Positions 1 through 8,699 of a stretch of 64,000 nucleotides of DNA are shown in pieces; position 1 is the first letter of the stretch; every line of letters starts with the position of its first letter. This DNA comes from Oscillospiraceae bacterium (GTDB lineage Bacteria; Bacillota; Clostridia; Oscillospirales; CAG-272). The stretch covers positions 1 to 64,000 of the forward strand of contig SVQK01000056.1 of assembly GCA_015065385.1 (NCBI GenBank), read 5' to 3'. The notes under the pieces are model-generated. The model worked only from the letters and a program-made list of their open reading frames with translations. It was not told where the DNA came from and made no database searches. The translations under genes were made by a program, and so were the position numbers.

Positions 1-220
1 AGTGGATCCGGTAGCTGGACGTGTAGCCTTTGCCCCGCAGGTGAGTGGGCTCCACCCGGAAAACCTCCGGCTTCGGGGGCATACCGTCAAATTCCAATCC
101 TATCGTGTCTTCGAGGATCTCCGACCGCCTCGCTTTCCATTCCTCAAGGTTTTTCACCCTGTGCCCGTCACGGCAGACGAACGGGTCCGGCAGCATCCCA
201 AGACGCTGATCTTTGCGCAT
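1..220 (-). CDS. Carbohydrate esterase-like protein, N-terminal fragment
   Basis: Partial gene running off the left edge; the ORF track omits it. The minus strand reads from ATG at 220 for 73 codons with no stop, after a strong ribosome site (agggaggt, 7 nt upstream). The start has no signal peptide. It contains PDPFVCRDGHRVKNLEEWKA followed by RRSEILEDTIGLEFDGMPPKP. This layout (PFxxxDGxxVxxxEEWxxRRxEI, then a G-MPP turn) is what I remember from the N-termini of glucuronoyl or acetylxylan esterase-like alpha/beta hydrolases. The catalytic region lies outside the window, so the activity cannot be tested. A minus-strand sigma-A promoter sits just upstream. Confidence 0.55.
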   Translation of the reverse strand, partial: MRKDQRLGMLPDPFVCRDGHRVKNLEEWKARRSEILEDTIGLEFDGMPPKPEVFRVEPTHLRGKGYTSSYRIH

Positions 221-256
221 AGCAGTGACCTCCCTGTAACTGATCGCGTTTTTTAT

Positions 257-285
257 AGTATATCTCACTCTTCGGATGCTGTCAA
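257..285 (-). promoter_or_regulatory. Sigma-A promoter for the edge esterase
   Basis: On the minus strand TTGACA is followed by a 17-nt spacer and TATACT, about 40 nt upstream of the ATG at 220. The rest of the 221-516 gap holds only this and the divergent promoter. Confidence 0.75.
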
Positions 286-373
286 TCGTTTCCCTAAAGA
301 TCTTTCATTTGCTGAGTGTGCATCGGCATCCGTTCCGTGCGCGTAAACGCCCGATGGAAGAAACCGCATCCCC

Positions 374-403
374 TTGACGAAAGGATTGTCCCCATGGTAT
401 AAT
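374..403 (+). promoter_or_regulatory. Sigma-A promoter for the alpha/beta hydrolase
   Basis: TTGACG, 18-nt spacer, TATAAT, about 115 nt upstream of the ATG at 517. The two divergent promoters in this gap suggest separate transcription units. Confidence 0.65.
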
Positions 404-516
404 GATTCAGCCGCCGCGTCGTTATGAATATTCATGCGGTGCGGGCACACGGGAGCGAAGAAACGTCCCGCTGCGGAGGATGATCGCGCTTTCAGGGGAT
501 AAGGAGTACAGAACCT

Positions 517-1446
517 ATGTCAGATACATTCCAGATCCATCGCTTCAAGGTTTCGGCGGACTGCTCCGATATCCGGGGAGAGGAACCGGAGAAGATCTTT
601 TCCGACCACGCGATGCTGGCGCTGCCACAGAGCTATCGGAAAACGGGGACGCCCACAAGACTGGTGATCAACTGTCACGGAGCCGGAGGCACGGTATCCG
701 CGGACGGTTCGCAGGTCGAGGAACAGGTGATCACCAAATACCTGCTCGCAAACGGATATGCGGTTATGGACACGAACGGCCTGCCGGAGGAGTACGCCGG
801 ACAGGCGGGGATCGATATACGGAACAATATCGGCAGTCCCATAGCCGTGCAGTGCTATGTGAAAGCTTATCACGCCTGTATCGAAAATTTCAACCTGTAC
901 AGGGATGTTTTCGTCCACGGCGCTTCCATGGGCGGGATCAGCAGCACGAACGTCGTTCTGTCAGGCTGTATTCCGGTAATCGCGCAGACCGGCTACTGCC
1001 CCGTACTGGACACATGGAATCAGATCTTTCTGCATCCGTGGTCGGACGGGCTGCCGAAAACCGCGCTCGGAAAAGTTTACGGTTTCGACAAGGACGCGAG
1101 GGGCGAATACATCTACGACGAGGAACGCCTTGCGGGATTCAATCCGATGGGTCGGTGCGTCGCTGCCGGTGGGAGGGAAACCCTGCGTTATCCCGTACCG
1201 GTGAAATTCTGGCAGTGCGAGGATGATCCCACCGTTTCCATCGAAACGACGAAACGGTTTGTACAGGCGATACGAAACGGCGGCGGGATCGCTTACCTTC
1301 GGACCCTCCCTCATGGCGGACACGAACCGCAGGAATACGGGGATTTTGTCGCGGAACCGAGCGGGAAGACCGTCCTCGGAGGGGAAGAGCTCCAAATCCG
1401 CCCCGCAGTGGAAGAAACCTTCCGCTGGATCAGACGGTTCAGCTGA
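517..1446 (+). CDS. Alpha/beta hydrolase (serine esterase/peptidase family)
   Basis: A 309-aa cytoplasmic serine hydrolase with no signal peptide. The oxyanion segment INCHGAGG lies at residues 51-58. The nucleophile elbow is HGASMGG, with Ser137 as the likely nucleophile. The acid residue is probably in CEDDPTV (about 235) and the histidine in LPHGGHEP (about 265-270), in normal fold order. The start is set by ataaggag upstream of ATG 517. The gene stands alone between its own promoter and an intergenic repeat. It resembles acyl esterases and prolyl-oligopeptidase-like hydrolases used on plant polysaccharide decorations, which would fit the edge esterase, but the substrate is not visible. 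The longer frame-shifted ORF at 402-1226 is a shadow. Confidence 0.8.
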   Translation: MSDTFQIHRFKVSADCSDIRGEEPEKIFSDHAMLALPQSYRKTGTPTRLVINCHGAGGTVSADGSQVEEQVITKYLLANGYAVMDTNGLPEEYAGQAGIDIRNNIGSPIAVQCYVKAYHACIENFNLYRDVFVHGASMGGISSTNVVLSGCIPVIAQTGYCPVLDTWNQIFLHPWSDGLPKTALGKVYGFDKDARGEYIYDEERLAGFNPMGRCVAAGGRETLRYPVPVKFWQCEDDPTVSIETTKRFVQAIRNGGGIAYLRTLPHGGHEPQEYGDFVAEPSGKTVLGGEELQIRPAVEETFRWIRRFS

Positions 1447-1502
1447 CGGCTTGCGGCAGAATGACAGAAGATTGAGAATCTGAATAAAACGAATCGCATC
1501 CG

Positions 1503-1622
1503 AAAAGGGAAACGCGGCTTTCTTTCGGATGAAAGCACGCTCAATGAGTTGAGCAGGAAAGCCGTTCGCCTCCCGCACGGAGCGATCGAAACCCATGAAG
1601 GTTTACTTTTTGGCTGAGAGCA
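1503..1622 (+). repeat. Dispersed intergenic repeat, copy A
   Basis: Shares aaaagggaaacgcggctttc at its left end with copies at 38228 (same strand) and 52908 (opposite strand), then a short palindrome (gctcaa..ttgagc), a catg-agcgat-aaaaccca-like segment and a right end ggctgagag. Spurious ORFs in the repeat give the peptide SSERKPRFPF or its frame-mate FIRKKAAFPF. It fills most of the 1447-1784 gap. Confidence 0.7.
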
Positions 1623-1784
1623 GTTTGTCTTTGCGGTCTCAGCCGTAAAACCGGAGGAATCCGACATTTTTGTGATTCCCCCTTTTCATCCCGGAAAAGA
1701 TGTGATATACTCATTTCCACAGACAGACAAGAACGAAGAGGTCACGCCGGAACAGCAGCAAGAAAGACAAAGGGAGATCATCCT

Positions 1785-3134
1785 ATGAAAATCACTTATT
1801 CGAAAGAGATCGAAATCAAATACGAGGCAGACGTGTTCATAGCAGGCGGCGGTCCGGCGGGTGTCGCGGCTGCCGTGACCTGCGCGCGGGCAGGGCGGAG
1901 CGTGTTTCTCGCGGAGAGCTATTCGGCGTTCGGCGGCGCGGCGGTCACCATGCTCGTTCCGGCGTTCATGTCCTTCGGGAACGGCACGCAGTTTCTGGCG
2001 GACGGGTTCGGCCGGGAGGTCCGGGACAGGATCGCGGATGAGGCCGGGGAACGCTGGCGGACATACTGCCCGGATTCGATTCCGGCGGAAACGCTGAAAC
2101 GGATCTACGACGATATGGTGACCGACGCCGGGGTCCGGTTCCAGTTCCACACCACCCTGACGGACGCGGTTGCGGAGGACGGAAAGATCCGGTATGTGGT
2201 CTGCGCCGCGAAGGGACAGGTTTTCGCGGTCAAGGCAAAGCTCTACATCAACTGCACCGGTGACGGGGAGCTTTCCATGATGGCGGGAGCGGAATGCGAA
2301 TACGGGGACGAGAACGGACGCACCATGGCGGCGACCCTCTGCGGGCTGTGGAGCGGGATCGACTGGAGCCGCGTGCAGGGACCGGACAGACGGCGCCTCG
2401 ACGACGCGTTTGCCGACAACGTGTTCACCAACATCGACCGGCATCTTCCCGGCATGTGGCGGCTCTGCGCGGAAACAACGGACGAAACCGGAGCGCACCG
2501 TCCGGACGGAATCGGCGGATCGAACGCGGGGCACGTCTACGGCATCGACGCCCGGGACGCCGCCTCCCTGACCGAAGGGATCATCCGCGGGCGGAAGCAG
2601 CTCATGGAGTACCGGAAGTACTACCGCGAATACCTGACGGGATTTGAAACAATGGAGCTTGTCGCCACCGCTTCCCACCTCGGGATCCGGGAGAGCCGGC
2701 GGGTCATGGGCGACTACTGCCTCGTACTGGACGACTTCCGGAACCGGGCCGTGTTCGACGACGAGATCGGGCGGTACAACTACCCCGTGGACATCCACTC
2801 TCCGACGAACGACAGCGCGGGTTACAACAAGTTCATGAAGGAATATACCTCCTTTGTGATGGGGCCGGGCGAGAGCTACGGGATCCCGTACCGCTGCCTT
2901 GCACCCCGGGGACTGACCAATCTTCTGACCGCGGGACGGTGCATCTCCACCGACCGGTCGCTGCAGGCATCCGTCCGCGTCATGCCGGGATGCTATATCA
3001 CCGGACAGGCGGCGGGTATGGCGGCAGCAGTCCTGTGCGACGCGCATTCCGACGACGTGCACGGGGCGGACGTCCATGAGATCCAGAAGAGGCTCGTCGG
3101 GATCGGAGCCTTCCTGCCGAATTATCGGCCCTGA
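1785..3134 (+). CDS. FAD-dependent oxidoreductase
   Basis: A 449-aa flavoprotein. Residues 16-40 form the dinucleotide-binding start, with AGGGPAGVAAA and then a beta strand ending in Glu (VFLAE), typical of FAD ADP-ribose binding. The C-terminal block LTAGRCISTDRSLQASVRVM followed by GQAAGMAAA closes the FAD site, as in the FAD_oxidored family (PF12831-like). There is no signal peptide or membrane segment. It starts at ATG 1785 after gggag. It is probably transcribed alone and ends at the shared terminator at 3310. Members of this family act on varied small organic acids or sugar acids; the substrate cannot be inferred here. Confidence 0.8.
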   Translation: MKITYSKEIEIKYEADVFIAGGGPAGVAAAVTCARAGRSVFLAESYSAFGGAAVTMLVPAFMSFGNGTQFLADGFGREVRDRIADEAGERWRTYCPDSIPAETLKRIYDDMVTDAGVRFQFHTTLTDAVAEDGKIRYVVCAAKGQVFAVKAKLYINCTGDGELSMMAGAECEYGDENGRTMAATLCGLWSGIDWSRVQGPDRRRLDDAFADNVFTNIDRHLPGMWRLCAETTDETGAHRPDGIGGSNAGHVYGIDARDAASLTEGIIRGRKQLMEYRKYYREYLTGFETMELVATASHLGIRESRRVMGDYCLVLDDFRNRAVFDDEIGRYNYPVDIHSPTNDSAGYNKFMKEYTSFVMGPGESYGIPYRCLAPRGLTNLLTAGRCISTDRSLQASVRVMPGCYITGQAAGMAAAVLCDAHSDDVHGADVHEIQKRLVGIGAFLPNYRP

Positions 3135-3309
3135 CTTCCGGACGGCCTGTGCCATCGGCGGCGGTATCCGGCTATGACGAAAGCCTCCGCTCCATCCCCC
3201 TTTTTCGCAGTTCGGGAACGGGACTGTCCGCTCATGGAGGCCATTACCGAAGAACGTTCAGGAATAAGAGAAAACCCTTGACGGGACAACGGCTCCGGCG
3301 GGGAACAAG

Positions 3310-3345
3310 AAAGGACGATGAGACTTGCTTCTCACCGTCCTTTTT
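3310..3345. terminator. Bidirectional rho-independent terminator
   Basis: A 14-position stem (aaaggacgatgaga / tctcaccgtccttt, one mismatch) with a 6-nt loop and a T run on the plus strand. It lies between the convergent FAD oxidoreductase and solute-binding lipoprotein genes. Confidence 0.8.
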
Positions 3346-3365
3346 CCCTTGCGCCGGGCGGGGCG

Positions 3366-4874
3366 TTATCCTTCCAGCCCGTAATACTTGGCGATGCGCG
3401 CGAGAGTCTTTGTCACGAGCTTCTGCTTCGATTTCCATGTGGACATGATGTCCGGCGAATGGTTGATGATCTGATTGCGGAAGATGTACGGGATCTCGAT
3501 GTCGTTGCCGTACTGGAAGGAAAACTCGAAGAGCCTGCCGTCCATGATGATGTCGATGATTTTGGCGGTGTTGGCGTCCATGGAATAGCGGTTCTTCAGC
3601 GCGCTGTCGTAGAACGCGGGCACCACGTCCCGTTTGGAGATCAGGGAGAGCGCTTCGGTGATCGTGCCGAGGTATTCGTAGTCCGTGTCCGGCGTGTTGA
3701 TCGGGTAGGCGAGGACGGTGAACTGGTCAGAAGCCACAGTGTAATACGCGTTCTGCTCCTCGTCCCACATCGGGAAGGGAAGGACGCCGAAATCGTTTTC
3801 CATGCCCGCGAAGCTCGTTCTCGCGTTGTTCAGGATCCCGGTCGTGAACAGCCCGTGATTGGACGCGAACATCGGGAAGGCGACGCTCTCCTCCTTCCAT
3901 GCGCCGGGATTGTACGTTCCCGTGTTGTCGTAATACAGAGCCAGTACCTTTTCGAGGGCGCTTACGGTCTTGTCCGTGAACATCACGACCTCGATCACCC
4001 CCGCTTCCGAGGCTTCCGTCAGAGGCTGATGAAAGGCGGTGAGCCATTCGTCGCAGTGCGCGCAGGGCGAAAGGATCACGCCGTACAGATCGTCCGCATC
4101 CTTGGACGAGTTGCCGTTGGAATCCTCATATACGTCCGCCGTAAGGGAGGCGAATTGGTCGAAGGTCCATTTCTTTTCAAATACCATGTCCTGCAGGGAG
4201 GCGGTCGTGATCCCGTAGTTCTCGCACAGCGGGGCGTTGTAAAAGATGACGTTGCCGTAGAGGATGTTCGTGACGCAGTAATCCCCGGTCATGGTGAAAA
4301 GACGTCCGTTGATCGTCGCCTCGTTGTTTGCCGCCGTCGTCCACCAGGGCTTGTCAAGCTCGAGGACCGGGATGTCGAGCCAGTTGCCGCAGCTGCCGTT
4401 GCCGACGATCGCATAGGTCTTGAAATCGACCTGCGCGATAAGGTTGTAGAGATAATCTCCCGCGGTTACGGAGGCGCGCAGCTTGTCGCTCACGCCGTCC
4501 CAGTTCCCGCCCTCGAACGCGGAAATCTCGATTTCAAACGTGTCTTCGATCAGCTGATTCCGGTTGAAGACCGCGTCGTTCGTCACCTCGCCGGTCAGGT
4601 CTTCGGAAACGAGCTCGAACATGACGTTCGTCCTTGTGAGGATGTTGAAGGCCCGCCCGTCGTATTTCCGGACGGTCAGCGCGTTCAGCGCGTCTTCGTA
4701 GAGATCCGGCTCCGTCTCGGGCTCGGCCGTAGGGCTGAGGATCTCCTGTTCAGGCTGGGCCGTCGGCGTCTCCTCGTTCTCCGCGGGTTTTTCCGAGCAG
4801 GAGAGCAGCGCGCCGGAAAGCAGCAGAAGGACGAGGGCCAGAGAGAGGAAGCGTAAGGGGGTGGTGTGTTTCAT
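3366..4874 (-). CDS. Extracellular solute-binding lipoprotein (paralogue 1)
   Basis: A 502-aa predicted lipoprotein. Residues 1-25 are a signal peptide with lipobox LLSC (Cys26), followed by an acidic, Thr/Pro/Glu-rich linker. The mature part has the features shared by six paralogues in this window: a start like RAFNILTRTN, the sequence GEVTNDAVFNRN near residue 95, a DKPWW motif, and an EF-hand-like stretch DSNGNSSKDADDLYG. The fold is inferred to be a periplasmic-binding-type two-lobe protein for sugars or oligosaccharides, held outside the membrane. It lies 75 bp behind the GH110-like gene with no promoter between them, so the two are probably co-transcribed. No permease or ATPase genes for sugar import are nearby. 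The ribosome site is aaaggag. Confidence 0.75.
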   Translation of the reverse strand: MKHTTPLRFLSLALVLLLLSGALLSCSEKPAENEETPTAQPEQEILSPTAEPETEPDLYEDALNALTVRKYDGRAFNILTRTNVMFELVSEDLTGEVTNDAVFNRNQLIEDTFEIEISAFEGGNWDGVSDKLRASVTAGDYLYNLIAQVDFKTYAIVGNGSCGNWLDIPVLELDKPWWTTAANNEATINGRLFTMTGDYCVTNILYGNVIFYNAPLCENYGITTASLQDMVFEKKWTFDQFASLTADVYEDSNGNSSKDADDLYGVILSPCAHCDEWLTAFHQPLTEASEAGVIEVVMFTDKTVSALEKVLALYYDNTGTYNPGAWKEESVAFPMFASNHGLFTTGILNNARTSFAGMENDFGVLPFPMWDEEQNAYYTVASDQFTVLAYPINTPDTDYEYLGTITEALSLISKRDVVPAFYDSALKNRYSMDANTAKIIDIIMDGRLFEFSFQYGNDIEIPYIFRNQIINHSPDIMSTWKSKQKLVTKTLARIAKYYGLEG

Positions 4875-4949
4875 GTGAATCTCCTTTCCGATGATTCCTT
4901 CAATTCTATCAAAACACGGGCAGAACTCCGCCAGGTCCGCCGATTCCGG

Positions 4950-6677
4950 TCAGACGGGCTCGTCGGTCGTGAGCGTGCATGTCTCCGGGTCCGCGGAAAT
5001 TCTGTCCAGCGTGAAGTGACCCGTCCAGGTATTCCCCCGCACGACGGCTCCCCGGACGTGGCGCAGCCGGATCAAGGCGCTTCCGGGATGCCACCTCTCC
5101 GCGCGGGGGCTCTTTGTGATCCGGTTGTTCTCGAAGCGGAGGCCGTCGCAGGAGAAGCCGCAGAGGACCGGAACGTCCGGTGAGTCGAAGATGTTGTCGT
5201 GGATGCGGATGTTCTTATGGAACGGCTTGTCCGGTTTTGGATCCGGCACGACGGGGCAGATGCTGACGACGCCCTCGCAGAACTGATACATCGAGGAGAG
5301 GCAGGAATCGGTGAACACATTGCCCGCAATCTCCACGTCGTGACATTCGCCGGACTCGAACCACCCGTTCGCGTCCCCCGCCACGAGGATCGCCGAGCCG
5401 GAGGACTCGAACCAGTTGTTGCGGATCCTGACCGGCTTCGGGGTCGAGATGAGCACGCCGCGCGCCCGGCAGCTTCCGAAGCGGTTGTTCTCGCACACGA
5501 ATGCCGCCGTGTGGCTGAGATTGTCCACGGCGACGCTCCTCGAGCGGATCCCGTGTCCCTGCGGCGCGTCGAAGGTCAGAAGGAAGGTGTGCGGATCTTC
5601 CGTGCGGAACGCGGCGGCACGCGCTGTCCCGAGCTGTTCCATGGACCGGCGGTCGATGAAGGCGATCTCGTCTCCCTCTTCCGCCCACCAATCGAAGCCG
5701 CAGGCCTGCGGATGGCCGTACCGGCAGCGAACCGTCCGATCGTCCAGCCATTCGGCGACGGGGACACAGCAGCCGTGCACGTTGATCGGGTCGTCCATGA
5801 GGCCGAGGAAGCTGCATCCTTCCACCGTAACCGTCCCGGAGCAGCAGGTGATGTGCATCCCGTCGTCCCGGCCGCTCACGACGGTCCTCCCCGACGCCCG
5901 GTTTGGCAGGAAATTCACGTCCCGGAAGGTCAGAGTGTCGCAGAACTGGCAGAGGCAGCCAAGCCCGCCGGAGCTGTGGATGTTGATATGCTCGAAGGTG
6001 AGGTTTCTGCATTTTTCGGAGAAGATCGCGGCATGTTCCCGCGCGTTGTGGCGGAGAACCACGATGTTCCCGACGGTGGTGTCGGGATGATCCGCCCGGA
6101 ATCGGTACACATGATCGCCCGTCGCGCCGACGATCGGGCCGAGGCCGAACCGGTCCCCCGTCGTCCGGCGCACGGTGCGGGTGTTCGCGTCAAACTGCAT
6201 CACGCCGCATATACCAGACCATTCGCCGCCGATGTCGAAGAAGATCCGCCCGTCCTCGAACTTGTGCGGGAAGGCAGCCGGGTCGATGAAGAGATCGACG
6301 GACGAATCGGTGAACGCCGTGACGATGCCCTCGGCGACCATGGGCTTTTCCCAGTCGATCACGAAGTCCGCCGCCGTGACGTTTTCGCATCCGAGCAGCG
6401 TCAGGGGCTGCATCCGGCCTTCGCACAGGAAACGCGCGCCGGAACCGGTCAGACGGATGTCCTTCATGTTTTCGAGGACGATCCCGAGGCGGCGGTACGG
6501 GATCACGTCGGTGTTGGAGAGGGAGAGCGGTCTTTCCTGCCAGCCGGTCAGTCTGTAGTCGCCGGGCGCGAAGACAAATTCGCAGTCTTCCGGGTACTCC
6601 TGAAAAAGCTGTGTCAGGGCCGGCAGAAAATCCGTGCCGGGGGTGATTCCGTATTCGGGAAGAACAATGGTTTTCAT
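4950..6677 (-). CDS. Right-handed beta-helix protein, GH110-like (alpha-1,3-galactosidase family)
   Basis: A 575-aa protein without a signal peptide. The N-terminus (ILPEYGITPGTDFLPAL-like) resembles the pectate-lyase-superfamily cap, and the body has repeated short strands with N/H-rich turns. The segments DDGMHITCCSG and LMDDPINVHG match what I remember as the catalytic region of GH110 alpha-1,3-galactosidases. The length fits that family (about 550-620 aa). Lack of a signal suggests cytoplasmic action on imported oligosaccharides, in line with the downstream solute-binding lipoprotein in the same operon. The exact linkage is inferred. A general beta-helix polysaccharide enzyme is the alternative. 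Confidence 0.65.
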   Translation of the reverse strand: MKTIVLPEYGITPGTDFLPALTQLFQEYPEDCEFVFAPGDYRLTGWQERPLSLSNTDVIPYRRLGIVLENMKDIRLTGSGARFLCEGRMQPLTLLGCENVTAADFVIDWEKPMVAEGIVTAFTDSSVDLFIDPAAFPHKFEDGRIFFDIGGEWSGICGVMQFDANTRTVRRTTGDRFGLGPIVGATGDHVYRFRADHPDTTVGNIVVLRHNAREHAAIFSEKCRNLTFEHINIHSSGGLGCLCQFCDTLTFRDVNFLPNRASGRTVVSGRDDGMHITCCSGTVTVEGCSFLGLMDDPINVHGCCVPVAEWLDDRTVRCRYGHPQACGFDWWAEEGDEIAFIDRRSMEQLGTARAAAFRTEDPHTFLLTFDAPQGHGIRSRSVAVDNLSHTAAFVCENNRFGSCRARGVLISTPKPVRIRNNWFESSGSAILVAGDANGWFESGECHDVEIAGNVFTDSCLSSMYQFCEGVVSICPVVPDPKPDKPFHKNIRIHDNIFDSPDVPVLCGFSCDGLRFENNRITKSPRAERWHPGSALIRLRHVRGAVVRGNTWTGHFTLDRISADPETCTLTTDEPV

Positions 6678-6759
6678 CGTATCCTGCGCGGCGCGCGGGT
6701 CAAGCGAACGCCGTCCTTTCTATGGGGATCTTCGGCGGGGATGTTGGATTTTCGTTTGT

Positions 6760-6788
6760 ATTGTACCATATCCCACAGGTGCTTGCAA
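6760..6788 (-). promoter_or_regulatory. Sigma-A promoter for the GH110-like/lipoprotein operon
   Basis: On the minus strand TTGCAA, 17-nt spacer, TACAAT, about 80 nt upstream of the ATG at 6677. Confidence 0.65.
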
Positions 6789-6928
6789 GAGGGGTATGCG
6801 CAAAAGCCGCGGATTCGTCCCAAAGCGCGGCGAAAAATGGGGGATCTCTTCTTTACCGGACAGACGCAAAAAAGTCTGCGGATATCCACAGAACGGGCTT
6901 CATGGGCGGATCCGGTGCGTCAGATATT

Positions 6929-6980
6929 TATACTATTCTCAGCTTAACACTTTCCCGGCGTCACGTTCAGACTATATGGT
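6929..6980 (-). repeat. Possible fragment of the dispersed repeat (right end)
   Basis: tactattctcagc at 6931 is identical to the outer end of repeat copy C (52665), and an actatatgg block follows about 40 nt later, compared with about 15 nt in copy C. The rest of the repeat is missing. The remainder of the 6678-7160 gap holds two divergent promoters and nothing else recognisable. Confidence 0.35.
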
Positions 6981-7059
6981 TCTACAAAAATATATTTTAG
7001 TTTGCTCCTTCCTTCCCGTAAATGTCATTGAAAAAGACAGAAAAATCCCCAAAAACAGC

Positions 7060-7088
7060 TTGACATGCTCCCTGATTTCTGCTATCAT
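7060..7088 (+). promoter_or_regulatory. Sigma-A promoter of the nucleotide-sugar operon
   Basis: TTGACA, 17-nt spacer, TATCAT. It leaves a leader of about 65 nt before the ATG at 7161. It is a natural candidate site for self-control by the HTH domain encoded by the first gene. Confidence 0.75.
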
Positions 7089-7160
7089 TAGTGAACAGGA
7101 AAACTCATAATCAATACCGGCGGTGTCTCTGAAAATGACAACCGCAAGAAAGAAGCCAAT

Positions 7161-8687
7161 ATGCCCAAAAGATTCTCGCTCCCCCTCCTCACAAAAACCG
7201 TAACCGAAAGGCGGAAGAAGCTGAACTTGACCCAAGCGCAGCTGGCACAGGCAACCGGCATCCACAGGGGATTGCTGTCCCGTCTGGAAAACGGAGATTT
7301 TACACCGTCCGTCGATCAGATCCAGGCATTGGCAGACGTACTTCAGTTCGATGTGACGGATGTATTTGCGGAAGACCCGGCACAGATGATCCCGGATGCT
7401 CAGGCTGTCACAAGCGATCCGGAGAAGAAACGGATCGCCGTCGCCGGAACGGGTTACGTCGGTCTCTCCCTCGCGGTTCTTTTGGCCCAGAACAATCAAG
7501 TGACCGCTGTCGATATTCTCCCGGAGAAGGTGGAGAAGCTCAACAAGTTCATCTCCCCGATTCAGGACGAGTACATCGAAAAGTATCTCGACGAGGCGAA
7601 AACGGGAAAACGGATTCTGCATCTGACCGCCACGACGGACGGCGCGTCTGCTTATGCCGAAGCGGATTTCATCATCATCGCCGCGCCTACAAACTACGAT
7701 CCGAAGCTGAACTTCTTCGACTGCTCCGCCGTGGAGAGCGTCCTCTCCATGATCAGCGCCGCTACGGTGGGACGGGAAAAGCTGCCCACCGTCATTATCA
7801 AGTCCACCGTTCCGGTCGGGTACACGGCGCACATCCGGAAGGAGTTCGGGATGGACAACATTCTGTTCAGCCCGGAATTTCTGCGGGAATCGAAAGCGCT
7901 TTACGACAATCTCTATCCCTCCCGCATCATCGTCGGGTGCGACGAAGAAAACGCGGAAGCCGCCCGCACCTTTGCCGGACTGTTACAGCAGGGGGCAATC
8001 AAGAATCCCGTTGAAACCTTATTCATGGGAACCACCGAAGCGGAGGCGACCAAGCTGTTCGTCAACACCTATCTCGCGCTCCGGGTGTCCTATTTCAACG
8101 AGCTCGACACCTACGCAGAGGTCAAGGGACTCGAAACCGCTCCGATCATCAAGGGCGTCTGCCTCGATCCGCGGGTCGGGGATTATTACAACAACCCCTC
8201 CTTCGGCTACGGCGGGTACTGCCTCCCGAAGGACACGAAGCAGCTTCTGGCGAACTATCAGGACGTGCCCGAAAACCTGATTCAGGCGATCGTGGAGTCG
8301 AACCGCACGCGGAAGGATTTCATCGCCGACCGCGTCATGGAGATCGCCGGAACCTACACCGCGTCCGCCAATTATGACTCGTCGCAGGAGGAAAAGCAGA
8401 AGGAAACCGTGGTCGGCGTGTACCGGCTCACGATGAAAGCCAATTCCGACAACTTCCGCCAGTCGTCCATTCAGGGCGTCATGAAGCGGATCAAGGCGAA
8501 GGGCGCGACCGTGGTGATCTACGAGCCGACGCTCGAGGACGGATCCACCTTCTTCGGGAGCAAGGTGGTCAACAACATCCGGAAATTCAAGAAAATGTGC
8601 GGCTGCATCATCGCCAACCGCTACGATCCCGTACTCGACGACGTGGAAGACAAGGTTTACACAAGGGATCTGTTCCGCAGAGACTGA
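7161..8687 (+). CDS. XRE-type HTH domain fused to UDP-glucose 6-dehydrogenase
   Basis: A 508-aa two-part protein. Residues about 10-68 are a Cro/C1-type helix-turn-helix ([20 protein letters not shown], then [12 protein letters not shown]). From residue 91 there is a full nucleotide-sugar dehydrogenase: [14 protein letters not shown] (NAD site, 96-101), [19 protein letters not shown], and [11 protein letters not shown] with catalytic Cys354. The usual start of UDP-glucose dehydrogenases is next to the GTGYVG motif, so about 90 residues are extra. The reading frame is continuous and the ribosome site lies ahead of the HTH. Expected reaction: UDP-glucose + 2 NAD+ to UDP-glucuronate. It is first in a five-gene operon; the HTH may control the operon or sense the product (inference). 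Confidence 0.85.
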   Translation: MPKRFSLPLLTKTVTERRKKLNLTQAQLAQATGIHRGLLSRLENGDFTPSVDQIQALADVLQFDVTDVFAEDPAQMIPDAQAVTSDPEKKRIAVAGTGYVGLSLAVLLAQNNQVTAVDILPEKVEKLNKFISPIQDEYIEKYLDEAKTGKRILHLTATTDGASAYAEADFIIIAAPTNYDPKLNFFDCSAVESVLSMISAATVGREKLPTVIIKSTVPVGYTAHIRKEFGMDNILFSPEFLRESKALYDNLYPSRIIVGCDEENAEAARTFAGLLQQGAIKNPVETLFMGTTEAEATKLFVNTYLALRVSYFNELDTYAEVKGLETAPIIKGVCLDPRVGDYYNNPSFGYGGYCLPKDTKQLLANYQDVPENLIQAIVESNRTRKDFIADRVMEIAGTYTASANYDSSQEEKQKETVVGVYRLTMKANSDNFRQSSIQGVMKRIKAKGATVVIYEPTLEDGSTFFGSKVVNNIRKFKKMCGCIIANRYDPVLDDVEDKVYTRDLFRRD

Positions 8688-8699
8688 TAGATGAGGTAA

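Noticed and set aside
961-1667. Minus-strand ORFs containing FIRKKAAFPF and SSERKPRFPF
   Set aside because: They cross the hydrolase gene and the intergenic repeat. The peptides recur because the DNA repeat recurs, not because a protein is conserved.
5199-6947. 582-aa plus-strand ORF opposite the GH110-like gene
   Set aside because: Shadow of the minus-strand gene. It has no ribosome site or domain, and its composition follows the GC-rich complementary strand.
6634-7110. 158-aa plus-strand ORF upstream of the HTH-dehydrogenase
   Set aside because: It overlaps two promoters and a repeat fragment and lacks a ribosome site.
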